A stretch of DNA of 64,000 nucleotides from positions 62,001 to 126,000 of the forward strand of contig NZ_KB905458.1 in assembly GCF_000379465.1 (NCBI RefSeq), read 5' to 3'. Origin of the DNA: Sciscionella marina DSM 45152. GTDB taxonomy: Bacteria; Actinomycetota; Actinomycetes; Mycobacteriales; Pseudonocardiaceae. The translations under genes were made by a program, and so were the position numbers. Of this stretch, positions 33,830 to 41,004 are shown one piece after another. The notes beneath the pieces are model-generated. The model did no database searches, was not told the origin of the DNA, and was given only the letters and a program-made list of their open reading frames with translations. The stretch's first letter is position 1, and each line of letters opens with the position of its first letter.

Positions 33830-34215
33830 TGGGCTGGGGTGCGGCCGAACGCGAGGACGCGCGGGCGAAACTGGTCGAGCTCGCCGAACGGCTGCCCGGG
33901 ACCGAACCCGCGCACGGGCACGGGCACACCGGATTCCTGGTACGTGGCAAGCGGATCGCGTGGTTTCTCGTGGACCATCACGGCGATGGCAGGCTCGCGC
34001 TCTGGGTGAAGGCGCCGCCCGGTGAACAGGAAGCGCTCGTCGGTACCGATCCGGTGCGCTACTTCGTGCCCGCCTATCTCGGCGCGCGCGGCTGGATCGG
34101 CGTGGACCTGTATGCCGCTTCCCCGGACTGGGACGAGATCGCCGGGCTGCTCGAACAGGCCTGGCGGATGACCGCGACCAAGGCGGCGATCCGGGCCTTC
34201 GACGCCGCGCCCTAG
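33829..34215 (+). CDS. MmcQ/YjbR family protein
   Basis: A 128-aa protein of the CyaY-like MmcQ/YjbR fold: RIAWFLVDHHGDGRLALWVK, then RYFVPAYLGARGWIGVDL and a C-terminal helix MTATKAAIRAFD. The biochemical role is unknown. The start overlaps the upstream stop and the end overlaps the convergent HxlR gene by 4 bp. Confidence 0.8.
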   Translation: MGWGAAEREDARAKLVELAERLPGTEPAHGHGHTGFLVRGKRIAWFLVDHHGDGRLALWVKAPPGEQEALVGTDPVRYFVPAYLGARGWIGVDLYAASPDWDEIAGLLEQAWRMTATKAAIRAFDAAP

Positions 34216-34598
34216 TCTCGGCCGTGGTTGGCGACCGTCCCGGAATCAGCGTCCAGCGCGTCGAGGATCGCGTCGCCGTTCGCCTTCGCCCACTCGGTCA
34301 GCGCGTGAATCGGCCCGGTCAGCGTCGCGCCGAGCGGGGTGAGCTCGTATTCCACGCGGGGCGGCGCTGAAGCATGAGCGTGGCGGCGGACGAGCCCGTG
34401 CGCTTCGAGCCGCCGGAGCGTCTGGGTGAGCATCTTGCGCGAGATGCCGCCGATCGCCTCGACGAGCTCGCCATGGCGCACCGGGCCCTTGCTGAGACCG
34501 GCGAGCACGACCACCGTCCACTTGTCGGCGATCAGCTCGACCGCCAGCCGCGCCGGACAATCGGCGAGAAAAGGGTCCCCGGGACCGAATCCGCTCAC
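34212..34598 (-). CDS. HxlR-family winged-helix regulator
   Basis: A 128-aa regulator with the HxlR core: CPARLAVELIADKWTVVVLAG near 15-35, RHGELVEAIGGISRKMLTQTL for the recognition helix, and RLEAHGLVRR for the wing. Some members sense electrophiles through the N-terminal cysteine, which is present here (ADCPARL). The GTG start has TACCTT 6 nt upstream. It is divergent from an oxidoreductase gene and shares a palindromic site with it. Confidence 0.9.
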   Translation of the reverse strand: MSGFGPGDPFLADCPARLAVELIADKWTVVVLAGLSKGPVRHGELVEAIGGISRKMLTQTLRRLEAHGLVRRHAHASAPPRVEYELTPLGATLTGPIHALTEWAKANGDAILDALDADSGTVANHGRD

Positions 34599-34605
34599 GA
34601 TTCCA

Positions 34606-34623
34606 AGGTACCTGCCGGTACCT
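34606..34623. promoter_or_regulatory. Operator palindrome between HxlR and oxidoreductase genes
   Basis: AGGTACC (34606-34612) and GGTACCT (34617-34623) are perfect arms around TGCC. The site covers the -10 hexamer of the HxlR gene and lies just upstream of the TAATCT -10 of the oxidoreductase gene, so one bound regulator could shut both. Confidence 0.75.
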
Positions 34624-34646
34624 ATCGGAAACCTAATCTGAGAGTC

Positions 34647-35573
34647 ATGCGAGCCATCACCCAGCAGACGTTCGGCGGTCCCGAGGTACTGACCATCGTG
34701 GACGCGCCCGAACCCCAGCCGCTGCCGACCGAGGTCCTCGTCCGGGTCAGGGCGATCGGGCTGAACCCGCTGGAGGCGCGCCTGCGCTCCGGGGAGTTCC
34801 CCCTGATCGGCCAGCCGCCGTTCGTCCTCGGCTGGGACCTCAGCGGCGTGGTCGAGCAGGCCTGGACCGGCCGGTTCCGGCCCGGCGACGAAGTATTCGG
34901 GATGCCGCTGTTCCCCCGGGCGGCCAACGCGTACGCCGAATTCGTGTCGGCCCCGGCATTGCACCTGGCGCCCAGACCGGCGTCGCTCTCGCCTGTCGAG
35001 GCCGCTGCGCTGCCGGTCGCCGGACTGACGGCGTGGCAGGGCCTCGTCGACCTCGGCGGCGTGACCGAGGGCGACCGCGTCCTGATCCACGGCGGTGGCG
35101 GCGGGATCGGCCACATCGCGATCCAGCTCGCGAAGGCACTCGGCGCGCGCGTGATCACGACCGCCAGCGGAAGCAAACGGGAGTTCGTCAAGGGACTCGG
35201 CGCCGACGAGGTGATCGACTACCAGAGGGTCGATTTCACCGAGACGGTCCGCGACATCGACCTCGTGCTCGACACGCTCGGCGGCGACACCACCGGGCGC
35301 TCGCTCGCAGTGCTGCGCCCGGGCGGTCACCTGGTGACGGCGGTCGCCGATGAGGACGCGGAACTCGCCGCCAGGTTCGAGGCGGCCGACATGCGGTTCA
35401 GCGGCATCGCGGTCGACCCCGATCCGTTCGCCCTGCGCGGTCTCGCCGAACTCGCCGAACAGGGCAGGCTCCGGGTCCACGTGCAGGAGACGTTCCCGTT
35501 CGAGCGGGTCGCCGAGGCACACCGGCTGCTCGACGACGGTCACCTCAAGGGAAAACTCGTCCTCACCGGCTGA
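34647..35573 (+). CDS. Zinc-independent quinone oxidoreductase (MDR family)
   Basis: A 308-aa NADPH-dependent oxidoreductase of the medium-chain family. A GroES-like domain (about 25-120) carries GWDLSGVVEQ, and the nucleotide fold has GGGGGIGHIAIQLAKALGA near 153. Zinc ligands are absent. It probably reduces quinones or other electrophiles, which fits control by an HxlR sensor. ATG 34647 has TAATCT 7 nt upstream and no Shine-Dalgarno. Confidence 0.9.
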   Translation: MRAITQQTFGGPEVLTIVDAPEPQPLPTEVLVRVRAIGLNPLEARLRSGEFPLIGQPPFVLGWDLSGVVEQAWTGRFRPGDEVFGMPLFPRAANAYAEFVSAPALHLAPRPASLSPVEAAALPVAGLTAWQGLVDLGGVTEGDRVLIHGGGGGIGHIAIQLAKALGARVITTASGSKREFVKGLGADEVIDYQRVDFTETVRDIDLVLDTLGGDTTGRSLAVLRPGGHLVTAVADEDAELAARFEAADMRFSGIAVDPDPFALRGLAELAEQGRLRVHVQETFPFERVAEAHRLLDDGHLKGKLVLTG

Positions 35574-35596
35574 TCCCGGTCGCCGGTGCCTGCGGG

Positions 35597-35652
35597 AAAG
35601 ACATAAAACGGCCCCGAACCGTTCGCTTTGACAGCGGACGGCACGGGGCCGT
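35597..35652 (-). terminator. Intrinsic terminator for the ect operon side
   Basis: Nine outer base pairs (35608-35616 with 35644-35652) and nine inner ones including a G-T pair around the loop TTGAC, followed on the minus strand by TTTTATGTCTTT. It would end both the candidate small RNA and read-through from ectD. Confidence 0.85.
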
Positions 35653-35755
35653 ACTCCACGTCGGTTCCACACCGATTCGGACCCCGAGCGTCGAAATCGG
35701 CATGGTCACCGCGAGGAACTACGGTACGTAACTGAGCCATCGTGTTCCGTACCGT
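35597..35755 (-). ncRNA. Candidate structured small RNA downstream of ectD
   Basis: A complete small transcription unit seems to lie here. TTGATC (35784-35789) and TAGGGT (35762-35767), 16 bp apart, form a promoter on the minus strand. From the expected start, ACGGTAC pairs with GTACCGT (35749-35755 with 35721-35727), a second stem of 11 bp with one mismatch joins 35690-35700 to 35672-35682, and a long two-part hairpin (35608-35652) followed by TTTTATGTCTTT ends it. A 66-codon frame crosses the unit but has poor third-position G/C and reads past the terminator, so an RNA is favoured. Confidence 0.55.
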
Positions 35756-35838
35756 CCTGCCACCCTAGCTTGCGCTATCAGGTGATCAACACAGTGCCAT
35801 GCGTGCTCTAGGTCACATTTAGCAGGGGTACGCACTTA

Positions 35839-36702
35839 TCAGTACTCGATCGTGTCGACCTGACGGCTAGCCAGATGCTCAGGGCGGCGCGCCTCCGCGC
35901 TGAACGGTTCGACCAGCGGGTTCTCCACGCTGTTGAAGGCCAGCCAGATGCTCGAGCGCGGGTACGGGGTGATGTTGCTTCCCGCCCCGTGCAGCACATT
36001 GCAGTCGGCGAGCAGCGCGGCGCCCGCCTGGCCGGTGAACTGCTCGATGCCGTGCTCGGCCGCGAGCTTGGTGATATCGGTACGCGGTGGGTTCTTGTCC
36101 GGCCCACAGCTGACGAAGGTGCGGTGCGATCCGGGCATCAGCATCATCGCCCCGCCGGAGGCGAACGCGTCGGCGAGCGTGATCGACACGCTCACCGCGC
36201 GCGGTGCCGCCATCCCGTCCTCGGCGTGCCAGCGCTCGAACTCCGAACGCCAGAAGTAGCCGGGGTCGGTGAACCCGGGAACCAGGGTGACCTTGCTCTG
36301 GTGCACGTACACCTCGGAACCGAGCACCTGCCGGGCCCGGTCGAGCACCCGGGGATCGCGCACGAGTTCGGTGAACAGCTCGCTGATCTCGTGCACCGCG
36401 AAGATCGAGGTGAGCTCCCCGGTCTCCGCGTCGAAGGCCAGCCGCTCATCCGAGCGCAGCCCCTCGTCCACATAGAGCCGGTGCAACTCGGACCAGTAGG
36501 CCTGTACCTCTGCCGGGGACAGGAGGCCATCGACGATCGAGTAACCACGCGCGGCGTGTGCCGCGAGATCACCCGCGTCCATCGGTCCGTCCGCTTCATC
36601 GGACCAGACCGTCGGCTCGACCCGCTCCAGCAGATGCGTCTCGCCGGTGATCCTCGTGGGATAACGGTCGTGGGCCTCGCTACGCACTTCGGTCGCGGTC
36701 AT
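35839..36702 (-). CDS. ectD: Ectoine hydroxylase EctD-like protein with altered iron-binding motif
   Basis: A 287-aa PhyH-type dioxygenase in the ectABCD operon, expected to convert ectoine to 5-hydroxyectoine with Fe(II) and 2-oxoglutarate. It keeps the family blocks VHQSKVTLVPGF, WHAEDGM, MLMPGSHRTFVSCG, ITPYPRS with the 2OG arginine (249) and the distal iron histidine in CNVLHG (238). However, the iron motif HxD of the EctD signature (WHSDFETWH) reads WRSEFERWH here: Arg152 and Glu154 replace His and Asp. Either the enzyme is inactive, uses His159/Glu161, or has a new role. It starts 32 bp after ectC ends. Confidence 0.85.
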   Translation of the reverse strand: MTATEVRSEAHDRYPTRITGETHLLERVEPTVWSDEADGPMDAGDLAAHAARGYSIVDGLLSPAEVQAYWSELHRLYVDEGLRSDERLAFDAETGELTSIFAVHEISELFTELVRDPRVLDRARQVLGSEVYVHQSKVTLVPGFTDPGYFWRSEFERWHAEDGMAAPRAVSVSITLADAFASGGAMMLMPGSHRTFVSCGPDKNPPRTDITKLAAEHGIEQFTGQAGAALLADCNVLHGAGSNITPYPRSSIWLAFNSVENPLVEPFSAEARRPEHLASRQVDTIEY

Positions 36703-36733
36703 CGTCGCCTGGCCTCCTGTGCCTCGCGGACTG

Positions 36734-37126
36734 TCAGTCGTCCTCGGTGATCAGCGGGTAGACGCCGTTCTCGTCATGCGTCTCCCGGCCGGTCACCGGT
36801 GGGTTGAACACGCACACGCACTTGATCTCGGTCTTCGGCCGGACCTGGTGCTTGTCGTGGTTGTTGAGCACGTAGATCGTGCCCGGCTTGAGCTGGAAAA
36901 CCTCTCCGGTCTCCCTGTTCTCCACTTCACCCTCACCCTGGGTGATGAACACGGCCTCGATGTGGTTGGCGTACCAGAAGTCGCTCACCGTGCCCGCGTA
37001 GAGAGTCGTCTCGTGCACCGAGAAACCGAGCTTCTCCCGAGCGAGGATGATGCGCTTGCTGCGCCAGTTCTCGCTCTTGATGTCGTCGTCGGTGTCCTCG
37101 ATGTCGCTAAGCGAACGGACGATCAA
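36734..37126 (-). CDS. ectC: L-ectoine synthase EctC
   Basis: A 130-aa cupin-fold cyclase that closes N-gamma-acetyl-diaminobutyrate into ectoine. It shows [14 protein letters not shown] at the start, [20 protein letters not shown], the [17 protein letters not shown] barrel strand, and [16 protein letters not shown] with metal-site residues. The TTG at 37126 is chosen because GGAGG lies 5 nt upstream and EctC normally begins MIVR; a TTG 12 nt earlier would lie on the ribosome site. Confidence 0.95.
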   Translation of the reverse strand: MIVRSLSDIEDTDDDIKSENWRSKRIILAREKLGFSVHETTLYAGTVSDFWYANHIEAVFITQGEGEVENRETGEVFQLKPGTIYVLNNHDKHQVRPKTEIKCVCVFNPPVTGRETHDENGVYPLITEDD

Positions 37127-37162
37127 CTCTTCCTCCAAACGTCGCTGTCGGCTGGGCTTTCG

Positions 37163-38413
37163 TCAGCCCATGACGGAGCGTACGGCTTCGGAGATGATCG
37201 CGATTCCCTGCTCCAGTTCTTCCTCGGTGAGCGTCAGCGGCGGGAGCTGCTTGACGACCTCGTCCGAAGGTCCGGAGGTCTCCATGAGCAGGCCGCGCTC
37301 GAACGCGCTCGCGCACACCTTCGCCGCGAGATCACCGCTCGGGAACTGCAGCCCGCGAGCCAGCCCGCGCCCCTTGACCAGGAGCCCGGCCTCGGCGTTC
37401 TCCTCGGCGAGGGTGCCGAGCGCGGCGGCCAGCCGCTCCCCCTTGGCCAGGGTGGAGCGCTCCAACTCGTCGTCGGCCCAGTAGGTCTCCAGCGCCTTGG
37501 CCGCGGTGACGAAGGCCGGGCTGTTGCCGCGGAAGGTCCCGTTGTGCTCACCGGGGCCCCAGACGTCGTGCTCGGACTTGAACAGGGTCAGGGCCATGGG
37601 CAGCCCGTAGCCGCCGATGGACTTGGAGACGGTCACGATGTCCGGGGTGATCCCGGCGTGCTCGAAGGAGAAGAACGGACCGGTGCGGCCGTTGCCCATC
37701 TGCACATCGTCGACGATCAGCAGCATCCCGTGCTTCTCGCACAGTTCGGCGAGCCCCTGCAGCCATTCGATGCGCGCGGCGTTGATCCCGCCCTCGCCCT
37801 GCACGGTCTCCACGATCACCGCTCCGGGTTCGTTGAGCCCGCTGCCGGAGTCCTCGAGCAGCCGCTCGAAGAACAGGAAGTCCGGGGTCGTCCCGTCGAA
37901 GTAGTTGTCGTACGGCATCGGCGTGGAGTGCACGAGCGGGATACCCGCGCCACCGCGCTTCATCGAGTTCCCGGTGACCGAGAGCGCGCCGAGGGTCATG
38001 CCGTGGAAGGCGTTCGTGAAGTTCACGATCGCTTCCTTGCCGGTGATCTTGCGGGCCAGCTTGAGCGCGGCCTCTACCGCGTTCGCCCCGGTCGGCCCCG
38101 GGAACTGCACCTTGTAGTCCAGGTTGCGCGGTTTGAGGATCCGCTCGCTGAACGACTCGAGGAATTCCCGCTTGGCCACGGTGCCCATGTCCAGGGCGTG
38201 GGTGACGCCGTCCCGGGAGATGTACTCGAGCAGCGCTTCCTTGAGGATCGGGTTGTTGTGCCCGTAGTTCAGCGCGCCGGCGCCCGCGAAGAAGTCGAGG
38301 TAGGGCTTGCCGTCCTCCTCGTACAGATAACTACCCTTCGCACGATCGAAAATAACCGGCCAGCCGCGGCTGTAGCTGCGGACTTCGGATTCAAACGTTT
38401 CGAAAATATTCAT
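37163..38413 (-). CDS. ectB: Diaminobutyrate-2-oxoglutarate transaminase EctB
   Basis: A 416-aa class III PLP aminotransferase making L-2,4-diaminobutyrate from aspartate semialdehyde. It has the PGPTGANAVEAALKLARK block, AFHGMTLGALS, DDVQMGNGRTG, and the PLP lysine in TVSKSIGGYGLP. The start gives MNIFETFESEVRSYSRG, the usual EctB N-terminus. It lies between ectA and ectC with 58 and 36 bp gaps, consistent with one transcript. Confidence 0.96.
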   Translation of the reverse strand: MNIFETFESEVRSYSRGWPVIFDRAKGSYLYEEDGKPYLDFFAGAGALNYGHNNPILKEALLEYISRDGVTHALDMGTVAKREFLESFSERILKPRNLDYKVQFPGPTGANAVEAALKLARKITGKEAIVNFTNAFHGMTLGALSVTGNSMKRGGAGIPLVHSTPMPYDNYFDGTTPDFLFFERLLEDSGSGLNEPGAVIVETVQGEGGINAARIEWLQGLAELCEKHGMLLIVDDVQMGNGRTGPFFSFEHAGITPDIVTVSKSIGGYGLPMALTLFKSEHDVWGPGEHNGTFRGNSPAFVTAAKALETYWADDELERSTLAKGERLAAALGTLAEENAEAGLLVKGRGLARGLQFPSGDLAAKVCASAFERGLLMETSGPSDEVVKQLPPLTLTEEELEQGIAIISEAVRSVMG

Positions 38414-38471
38414 TTCTTTGTCATCTGCTTTCTCGGATTCGCATCGCATGCGCCATCGCAAACGAATGTGA

Positions 38472-38987
38472 CTAACGCCCTACGAGCGGACCGATTCTGT
38501 ACAAGTTCTCCGGTTCGTGCTCATCCGGAAACTGTGTCGAGGCGAATAGCTCGTTGGTTTCCATATCCGCCGACCAACGCTTCGCGAAGGAATCGAACAA
38601 TGCGATCGATGCCGCATTGTCCGGGGTTACCGTCGTCTCCAGATGCGAGACCTCCGGCGCAAGGCGTTGCACGAGATGATCGAGCATCTTCCCGGCAACA
38701 CCCCGTCCACGCGCCCTCGCGTTGACGGCAACCTGCCAGATCAACAGCGCTTCCGGTGCCTCCGGTCGCCGATATCCGAGAACGAATCCGGCAATCGCAC
38801 CGTCCACCCGCGCCACCGCGGAGGTAGCGGAGAAATCTCGCGCCCAGAGCAAATACGCGTACGAGGAGTTGAGGTCGAGTTTTCCTGAATCGCGGGCGAT
38901 CCGCCACAGCTCGGCACCATCGGCGACCGTGGGCTCGGCTATGACGACGCCCGAGGTATCGCCACTCGAATCACTCACTCTTGTCAC
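38472..38987 (-). CDS. ectA: Diaminobutyrate acetyltransferase EctA
   Basis: A 171-aa GNAT acetyltransferase, first committed enzyme of ectoine synthesis. Marks are LDLNSSYAYLLWARDFSATS for substrate binding, and the acetyl-CoA region IWQVAVNARARGRGVAGKML, with TPDNAASIALFDSFA after it. The GTG at 38987 follows GAGGGA with a 4-nt gap; a GTG 9 nt later is an alternative. It opens the ectABCD operon, which should be induced by osmotic stress. Confidence 0.94.
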   Translation of the reverse strand: MTRVSDSSGDTSGVVIAEPTVADGAELWRIARDSGKLDLNSSYAYLLWARDFSATSAVARVDGAIAGFVLGYRRPEAPEALLIWQVAVNARARGRGVAGKMLDHLVQRLAPEVSHLETTVTPDNAASIALFDSFAKRWSADMETNELFASTQFPDEHEPENLYRIGPLVGR

Positions 38988-39292
38988 CAGTCCCTCAATA
39001 GCCCGCCTGGCGATGCACGTCTTTTTCGCACACTGCCGGGGACCGCTCTCCGACTCGCCAGCCGAAGCTAACAGAAACCTGCCCGCAATTTCAGAAACAC
39101 GATTCACACACAGCCGCGCTACCAGGGGGAACAAAAACAACCGGGTGATGAGGGCGACAAAGGTCTTCACTTGACCCAGGGTCACGTGATAGAGGACTGC
39201 CGGGCGCGCGATACCACGGGTGGTATTCCAGAAGTCGCGCCGGACGGCGGCAGGGCAGTAGTAGACACCACATAACAGGTCGAGCACAAGCC
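38988..39292 (-). promoter_or_regulatory. Leader/promoter region of ectABCD with a perfect palindrome
   Basis: About 300 bp without a gene. It contains ATACCAC-GG-GTGGTAT (39211-39226), a 7-bp-arm dyad resembling GntR/FadR-type operators, about 225 bp upstream of ectA and beyond the stop of the TSUP gene. No clear -35/-10 pair was found by eye. A G/C drop across 39050-39130 suggests the promoter lies there. Confidence 0.45.
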
Positions 39293-40027
39293 CTATCCGA
39301 ACGCGTCGAACCCCAGTTTCACGGCGAGCCCGGCCCCGGCGAGCGCGATGCCGTAGCGCAGCAGCCGCTCGGGCAGCACGCGGGCGATCACCGGGCCCAG
39401 CCAGGAGCCCACGAGCAGGCCGAACACCAGCGGCGGCACGGCGAGCCACACGATGTGCCCGAACAGCGCGAAGGCCACCGCGGCGACCACATCGGCGACC
39501 AGGGTGAGCAGGTTCTTCAGCGCGTTCAGCCGGACGAGGCTGCCGCTGCGCGTCGCGAGCAGCACGGCGAGCACGAGTACCCCGGCAGCGGCGGCGAAAT
39601 AGCCACCGTAGACCGCGACCGCGAACACGCCGAGCACGGCGGGCCAGGTGCGTACCCGGTGCACCGCGGGCCGGGGCGCCAGGATCGCCAGTGCCGCACC
39701 ACCCACCAGGAACGGCACCACTCGCTCGAACGCGCCGGACGGGGTGAGCAGCACCAGGGCCGCACCCAGTGCGCTGCCGAGCACGCAGGCGAGCCCGAGC
39801 GCGCGCGCGGCTCCCCACTGCCCCGCGAGTTCGCGCCGGGAGCTCGGTACCGCCGCCACGGTGCCGATGGCCAGGGAGAAGGTATTGGTCACGTTCGCCG
39901 CCGCCGGTGGAATCCCGGCCGCGAGCAGGGCCGGATAGGAGAACACCGAGCCGAGGCCGGTGACCGTTCCCGAGATACCCGCGGCGAGACCGGAAACGGC
40001 GATGAGAACTGCGATCGACCAGGACAC
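39293..40027 (-). CDS. TSUP (TauE/SafE) family transporter
   Basis: A 244-aa protein with about eight helices in the two-repeat TSUP layout: GISGTVTGLGSVFSYPAL in the first half and [18 protein letters not shown] in the second, plus a LNALKNLLTLVADVVAAVAF helix. It probably exports or imports a sulfur-containing or organic anion. It is divergent from a LysR regulator, its likely controller. Confidence 0.85.
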   Translation of the reverse strand: MSWSIAVLIAVSGLAAGISGTVTGLGSVFSYPALLAAGIPPAAANVTNTFSLAIGTVAAVPSSRRELAGQWGAARALGLACVLGSALGAALVLLTPSGAFERVVPFLVGGAALAILAPRPAVHRVRTWPAVLGVFAVAVYGGYFAAAAGVLVLAVLLATRSGSLVRLNALKNLLTLVADVVAAVAFALFGHIVWLAVPPLVFGLLVGSWLGPVIARVLPERLLRYGIALAGAGLAVKLGFDAFG

Positions 40028-40065
40028 GACGGCCGAGTCTGCCGCCGTGAACCCGCCGTGACCAG

Positions 40066-40080
40066 GTTCGATTTCTGAAC
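40066..40080. promoter_or_regulatory. LysR-type box between TSUP and LysR genes
   Basis: GTTC-N7-GAAC contains the T-N11-A pattern of LysR-type binding sites and lies in the 77-bp divergent gap. The LysR gene -10 candidate TAGAAT (40090-40095) follows directly. Confidence 0.6.
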
Positions 40081-40104
40081 GGTTCTGTTTAGAATCGGCA
40101 GTTG

Positions 40105-40995
40105 ATGATCGACTTGCGCCGACTGCGCGTGCTGCGCGCCCTCGCCGAATACGGCACGCTCACCGCCGCGGCGCACGCGCTGTATCTGACCCCCTCGGCC
40201 GCCTCCCAGCAGGTGCGCCAGCTCGGCAAAGAGCTGGGCGTCACCCTGCTCGAACCGCACGGGCGGCACGTGTACCTGACCCCGAAGGCGCGCGAACTGC
40301 TGCACCACGCCGAGGCGATCGAACAGTGCTGGGAGCAGGCGCAGGCCCGGCTGCACGCGGACGCGCCACCGAGCGGTGAGCTGCGGGTCTGCGGAATCAC
40401 CACCGCGGTCTCGGCCCTGCTCGCACCCGCCGCGGTCACCATGCGGGAGCGCTTTCCCGAGGTCCGGATGCGGATCGTCGAGGCCGAACCGCCCGCCTGC
40501 TTCGACCTGCTCTTCCGCGGCGCGGTGGACCTCGCGGTGACCATGGCGACCCCGGAGAGCCCGCCGCTCGAGGACCCCGGCTTCGAAAGCCTCCCGCTGC
40601 TCGAGGATCCCTACGACCTGCTCACCGCGCCCGAGCATCCGCTGGCCGGGGCGGACCGGGTGCGGCTGGCCGATCTGGCGCGCGAACAATGGGTGCTCGG
40701 CATGCCGGAGACCGCCTACCGGCAGACCATCCTCGCGCTGTGCGGGACCGCGGGGTTCACTCCGGACATCGCGCACGAGGTGTTCGAGTGGTCCGCGGTC
40801 GCCGGGCTGGCCGGCCGCGGCCTCGGGATCGCGCTGCTGCCGAGGCTGGTGCGGCTGCCCGCGGAACCGGCCGTGGTGCGCACCCCGCTCGCCGATCCCG
40901 CGCCGAGCAGGCCGCTGCTGACGGTGACCCGCAGGGGTGCCGGCGGGCATCCGCTGATCACCGCCGCGCTGACGGTGTTGCGCGAGCTTTGCTGA
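40105..40995 (+). CDS. LysR-family transcriptional regulator
   Basis: A 296-aa regulator: HTH at residues 2-60 (LRVLRALAEYGTLTAAAHAL then SAASQQVRQLGKELGVTLLE) and a periplasmic-binding-like effector domain (about 90-290). The start may be ATG 40105 or TTG 40102, the latter being 6 nt after TAGAAT. It is transcribed away from the TSUP gene, and local regulation of that transporter is the simple reading. Confidence 0.9.
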   Translation: MIDLRRLRVLRALAEYGTLTAAAHALYLTPSAASQQVRQLGKELGVTLLEPHGRHVYLTPKARELLHHAEAIEQCWEQAQARLHADAPPSGELRVCGITTAVSALLAPAAVTMRERFPEVRMRIVEAEPPACFDLLFRGAVDLAVTMATPESPPLEDPGFESLPLLEDPYDLLTAPEHPLAGADRVRLADLAREQWVLGMPETAYRQTILALCGTAGFTPDIAHEVFEWSAVAGLAGRGLGIALLPRLVRLPAEPAVVRTPLADPAPSRPLLTVTRRGAGGHPLITAALTVLRELC

Positions 40996-41004
40996 CGACG
41001 CGGC

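Noticed and set aside
35540-35740. 66-codon minus-strand frame across the small RNA region
   Set aside because: Third positions are not G/C-biased, no Shine-Dalgarno is present, and it reads through an intrinsic terminator.
36719-38725. 668-codon plus-strand frame opposite ectABC
   Set aside because: All three minus-strand genes are well recognised ectoine genes; the opposite frame is a codon-bias artefact.
39091-39273. Short minus-strand frame in the ectA leader
   Set aside because: Composition is Pro/Cys/Ser-rich with no signal, and the region shows a G/C dip typical of promoters.
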